Shown one piece after another: positions 12,101 to 18,100 of a DNA stretch of 21,231 nucleotides. Under the pieces are notes generated by a model. It was not told where the DNA came from. It worked only from the letters and a program-made list of their open reading frames with translations, and did no database searches. This DNA comes from Botryllus schlosseri (Eukaryota > Chordata > Ascidiacea > Stolidobranchia > Styelidae), in assembly GCA_000444245.1 (NCBI GenBank), contig ATSW01108395.1, forward strand, positions 1-21,231. Reading direction: 5' to 3'. Numbering within the stretch: the stretch's first letter is position 1; each line of letters begins with the position of its first letter. Both the position numbers and the translations under genes were made by a program.

Positions 12101-15100
12101 ACAACCTCACAATTCTTTAATCATTTATTATCGAGCTACCCACCGCGAATACAATGATTACAAAACGAAAATTTCACACAAAAAAAATTAGTAAATTTTA
12201 AAAGTGAAAAGTGAAGATGGTACAGTTAAAAAAGTTTTGATTAAAGTGAAAAAAAAAATTGGTTTTGAAAATTTTTCGAATTGCAATCACTTAAGTAGCG
12301 TAAGTGCCTTAAGTGGTGTAAGTAGGGGGAACCTATTTTCAATGCTCTAAAAAGTAGCATTTTGAAGACCATTTCTGAAGAAACCGTTCTCTCTCAGGTG
12401 CCGCGTCGTACGAAGTGTTGGTGAATGGCGAAGAAGGAGAGAATTCGCAAACAGTGACACGACCAACGTTAGAGATCGACCAATTGCAGCCCGGAAATTG
12501 GTACGAGCTGCAAATATTCTCGATAGACGCCAAAAATCGCAAAAACGAACAAGGCAGTCAACCAATCAGAGTGCAGACAGGTTAGGAGTCACCGTTTATG
12601 GATTGTTTGCAGTTTTGCGACATTTGTTTTTTTCAGTTCCGAACGCCCCGCGTGATGCCGAGATATCCAACATGACGACGCAATCTGTCACAATCGAATG
12701 GACACCAGTAAGAGGTAGGGCGTGGCTAGACTGGAGTCACAAATTTTTGCTGACTCTACCCGAGTCAATATTTTGCTTCCCTAAAATTTCTTGTATCGAG
12801 CCGCAATTGTTTGGTGACTTGACCGGAGTCTCGGTGCTCATTATAAACCAGGGTTGTAATGACTCGACTTGGACTCGAGACGTTGCCCATGACTCGAACC
12901 AAGTCATGACTCGAGACTCAGACGGCCACGACCGATATTTCATTGTAATTTCGAAAAATAGTAAAGTTAACACCCTATTGGGACTTCGTTTATGGTACTG
13001 GTACTTGAAAATGCGACCAGAAACTGATAAAAGTGAGGAAAATTAGTATAATAGAAATGCGAACCATTCGCTATCACCGGAAAAAGTTATAAAAAATGGG
13101 TTTAACACTTTATCTGGAAACTGATCAGTCAACATAATGACTTGGACTCGAACTCAAGTCATAATACCATGACTCGGACTTGACCTTCTGCGAGAAGACT
13201 TGGACTCGGACTTGACTCGGTGGTGAATTGAAAATGACTCGACTTGACTCAAGTCAATACTATAAAAATGAGATTGACTTGGGACTCGGAGCCTTGTGGC
13301 TTGGTTACAACCCTGTCATAAACTAACAAGGTTGACTTGAGTAAATTAATATGTAGTGCTCCAAATCTTGTTGAAATGTCGACTTTCAGCCTGCACCGTT
13401 CATTGTGTGGCCTACTATCGTTTGTGAGTGAGGATGATTGAATTCTTTTACGAGTAAGAAAACATGAAGTAACAATTTAAAGCACATACCTTGTGATTCC
13501 TAATGTAACAATGACGACAAACAAGATCTGAACTTGAAAATGGAAACAGTGACTTGTAACTTCAATTGTTACGGCACGTTTTGCTATGTACAGTAAATAA
13601 AATAGTCTTCAAAGTAAACGCGTTTCCGGTTCCGGTTATACAGCCTACAGTAGTTGTATGAACTAAATTGCAAACAACTTTTCCGCATAAGTCCCAGGTC
13701 TGGTTTCGAACCACCGTCATAGTTGAAGCTTTGATGTTTCATGTTCACTATTTGCAGGGGCGGCGCTCTACGTTGTGAGCGTGTCTGTGGAGGAAGAAGG
13801 GGTGTCTTCGTTTGACGAGCAGTGGACCGCTGTTCGCGTATTCGATGGCGTCGTCACTTTTGATGTTTTATCAGAAGAGACTTCTGTCACAATACAAAGG
13901 TGAGTAGATAGACAATCTATTGCTTTGTAAATAATAATCGTAAATTGGATTAGTGATAACGTTACTACTAGGACTAGGTGATTAGATTCTTAATGGACTG
14001 TTCAAGCTTAACTCATTTTTGCTACTTCGTTGCGCTGATATCAGACGACATATATTTTGATGAAAGCCGCGGAAAGTTGAAATATGCACCTTTTCTGCGC
14101 CCACTCAGGATCTAATGCCATTTCTCGATCACATTCAAGATAATTTGGTATTGTTTTGGCCATGCCTATATTTCGTTGCACTTTGAGACAATGCAGGGTT
14201 GGTCACGACTTCACAGATCTATCATTACCAGTAACGTGCATAGCATGGTATCACATTTTTTGTATGCTGGGATACGGCAAATCGAGGTTTACAGTCTTCT
14301 ATCGTGGAAGATACGATCGCGACTATACGTTTTTCAGACTGAATCCCGGAACGTTCTTTCAACTCGAAGCTCGTTCGACAGGAGACAAAGCTCGCTCAAG
14401 CGAATCTGTCGTGTTGTCGGGATCGACTCGTGAGTCAAGCTCTGCGTTTGAGAGATTTTATTCTAATCCAACACGCACAACTTAATAATTGCAATTGCCC
14501 GATTAGACTGTTCGAGCAAAACGCCGTTAATCTAATTCTATAAATAATCGTGTTGTGTGAAACTAGCTTTCTGCCATTCTACCAATCTCGTGCTTATGAG
14601 TAGGAAATGAGTAGGATTTGATATGGAGTGAACTTAATTTTTATTGTATTTCTTTCTAATTGGGAATGTCATTCAATTTTGAATTCAGTCATTGTAATTA
14701 CAATCTGATTTGAAAAAAAGCTGTCCGCCTACATTTCTACTTTTAATCAAATTTGGAAAAAATACGTGAAGATATAATGTAATATAATTGGAAGAAAAAT
14801 GCGTCGATATAGTTCAAATTGTGATCAAATTTAGAAAAACTGTGTAGATATAATTCTAAAATTAATCTACTTTGGAAAAAAACTGTATAGCTATAATACA
14901 ATTCTAATCTAATTTGGAAAATCTCATCCGCCGCTCTCTCATAGTACCCGGAGAAGTGACCGATATCGTAGTAAGAAGAATATCGTCAAGCTCCGTCACC
15001 CTGGAATGGTCCGAAGTCGGAACTGCCGATTTTTACCGGGTCACCCTCGAAGACGACGTGGGCGTGGTCGCCACCGCGACAGTACAAGAACCAACGATCA

Positions 15101-18100
15101 CTTTTGAGGAACTGCCGGACGGAATTTGGTTTCGAGTTTTTGTCGTGACGTTTGACTTTCAAAATCGATCCAGTTTTGTTACCGGCACTTTGTTGGATTT
15201 CCAATCCTTGCCTAGAGATGTAACTGGCATTCGGACGACATCAGTTAGTACCTCTGGGTTGACACTCGTTTGGGAGTCAGTCCGTGGGGCAAGTGGTTAC
15301 GAGGTTACCGTTCTGTGGCGCTCGGACGAAGTGTCAGCGACGCATCTACAAAGAGAAGGGCAACTGGATAGCAGAGGGTTGGCTCGCAGAACTTTCGCTA
15401 CCAGACTCACAAACTTGAGCATAGCGGAACTGGACTCTGGCACGACGTACTGGTTTGAAATTGTTGCTGTGTCGGAAGAAGGGAGACGCGGCGGCGTGGG
15501 TCAACGGCAAAGTGAAACTACATGTGGGTTGATTTTATTTTATTATTTTAATATTTGTTTTTCTTACATAGTTTATAATTTATTCGCTCAAAAAAGAAGT
15601 TGTGGGTTGATTTGACTTTTTCGTGATTCAAATATTTGACACCTATATTCGCATTTTCAAACCGTTGACATCATATTTGGTGATACAATTGTTGATATAC
15701 AATGTTTATTTCAATTCCTATTAGTTTCTGACTATTACCCCTGACGAGTGTCAGCCGAAAATATTCGGGTTATTTCAACATCAATATGTCATTCATTGTA
15801 AATTCAAGTCCCGTTCCTACAAGAGACTTCAAATTTGGTAATTATTTGATTTGCTTTTGACAAATCTATCGGTATTTCGCAGTGCCGTCCGGAATTTCGG
15901 ATATCGACGTCAACTCGGTATCGGAAAGTGTGATTTCTATCTCGTGGGGAGAGGTCAAAGGTCAGTGGATAAACTTGTGCGAACTAGTAATCTAGTTCTA
16001 ATCTGGTTAGTTGAGAGTCAACTAGCTACTAGTTCTAGTTCTGGTTCAAATTTTGAAACATGAGTACCGGTACGTCTAGTTTAAATTCTAGTTGCGAGTT
16101 TTGAAAGTGAAGTAGTTTTTACAAGTATTCTCTTGGCCGGTGTTGCAATCAATTTTTATTTTTTAGGAGCACAATCCTACTTTGTGGACGTCTCCACGCT
16201 GGGTGTGGTCATATCACAAATGGAGGTGGATCGTCCACAGATCGTCGTCGGAGATTTGGAGCCCGGGACGGAATACGTTTTTGTCGTCAGACCGGTCGGC
16301 AATAAACAACGAGTCGAGTTGGTTGCAAACAGAACGGAAACGGTGAAAACGCGGCCTTCCTCCCCGAAAGAATTCAAAGTCGATGATTTCACGGTCGACA
16401 GCATTTTTATTTCGTGGAACGCTCCCAAAGGTGGGAATTCGCTGACAAAAAAAAACTCAATATTACACATACTTAGTAAAATTAACTTGATAGCTTTATT
16501 CTATAACATTTTTTCGCCTGACTCTCATCAAGAGCTTATAATAGTATTTACGGTCAGAAATTATTTGATTATTATCAATTACACTACTACCTACCGTAAA
16601 TGCTATGATTTCAAATCCACAATTTTGAACACCAATAACTTTTAAGCTTTTACCAGTTTGAATTGGGGTTAATTTACCGTACATCGTTTTTGTAGACAAC
16701 TTAACAATTCCATGGAGTTGCCAGTAAAATTTGGAAAAAAAGCCATCATATTTTTAATAAATTAGAAATTTTCCAATTCCGATAGCTTCGCGTCTACGGG
16801 TTGGAATTGAGCCAAATTTGGCGTGCATCCATTTTTTAGCAGACCTGACAATATTTTCAAGTAGGGAACGCTCATATTCAGTGCCACATTTATTTTCTAA
16901 TGCCAAATTCAGCAAGTGCCGAATACGCTGTTAACCAAACAAGTCGATTATTGACAAACAACTTAGTACGGTAGACTGGTTTTTCCCGTTATTACTACAT
17001 ATGGACAAATATTTTCTACATTAAAAATTTGTTTTACCACTATTTGTTTGCTAATGATGAGAGTCTAGGAAATGATTTTGGCGAATAAATTAAAAATATG
17101 AACACGTTTATTTGTATAATTCCAAAGTTCTGTGCCACGAATGGATCGTTTATAGAGAAATGCTGAAAAATAACAAAGCAATTGAATATTTTCACAGGCT
17201 CCGTTCGATTTGTAGTCACTGTCGAGTATGTCGATAACAACCGTCAAACTCAAGGATTTCTGGTGAGCTCGTTGGAGCCCGCCGTAGAAATCGGGGGCCT
17301 CGACCCGGGGGTGGCGTATCGATTGTTTGTGGTTGCCTACGGAGACGAGGAAGAGGAGTCTGCGAGCGCAAAAAGTGAAACAATCGTACGGAGGACGGCC
17401 GTTTCAGCCCCGACTAACTTGAGAGTGGAAGAATTCGGAGAGGATTTCGTGACGGTTTCGTGGGATGCTTCCGAAGGTATGACCTCATTTATTAATTCTA
17501 GTTGTCTGCTTGGACTAATTTGAGCGAAATGCCGGCTATCTAATTCTAATGTAATTTGTGAAATGTTTCAACGCTCTCACTTTAATCCAAATCTCATATC
17601 TGGATTTTTGGATAGGTGAACTGTTTTTTACGGAATGAGTCAAGCTTGCTGTCCGGACCTTCGCTATTCTTATGCTTACGAGAATCAGCTATGATTAGAT
17701 ATGAAGTGAATTTGGTTTTTGTTGGGTTTCTTTGTGATTACAAATGGAATTCAATTTAGTAGATTTTGCGAATTGTGATTCTAGTTCTAATCTCATTTTC
17801 ACAACAAAAACTGTGTAGCCAAGTCTAATCTAATTTGGAAAAATGAATGGCCATAATTCTGATCTCAATCTAATTTGTTAGAAAACTGTGTACGTGTGTA
17901 GCTATCATTCTAATTCTAATATCATTTCAGAACACCGAGTAGCTGTCATTTTGAATCTATTCGAATCTGGAAAAATGAGTAGCCGTTATTCTAATTTTAA
18001 TTTAATTTAGAACAAAACTGTGCAGCTATCATTCTAATTCTAATCTAATTTGGTACAAAACTGTGTAGCTATCATTCTAATTCTAATCTTATTTGGAAAA

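Larger units (their letters stand above)
11142..12397 (+). other. Intron 20 (1256 bp, longest seen)
   Basis: A mid-domain intron of D11. It holds an inverted CTAGTT-family copy at about 11245-11492 and a hAT-like end at 11526. From about 11620 it is AT-rich sequence with two undetermined bases near 11927 and 11931. A short TAAGTG-rich stretch at about 12290-12326 precedes the acceptor region. No coding signal was seen. Confidence 0.75.

Noticed and set aside
12498-13046. Open frame of 182 codons on the plus strand
   Set aside because: It runs through exon 21 in the wrong register, then exon 22 in frame, then the intron and transposon. Only exon 22 is supported by splice sites and FN3 features.
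16177-16470. Antisense open frame of 97 codons
   Set aside because: It lies opposite exon 27 and has no independent support.
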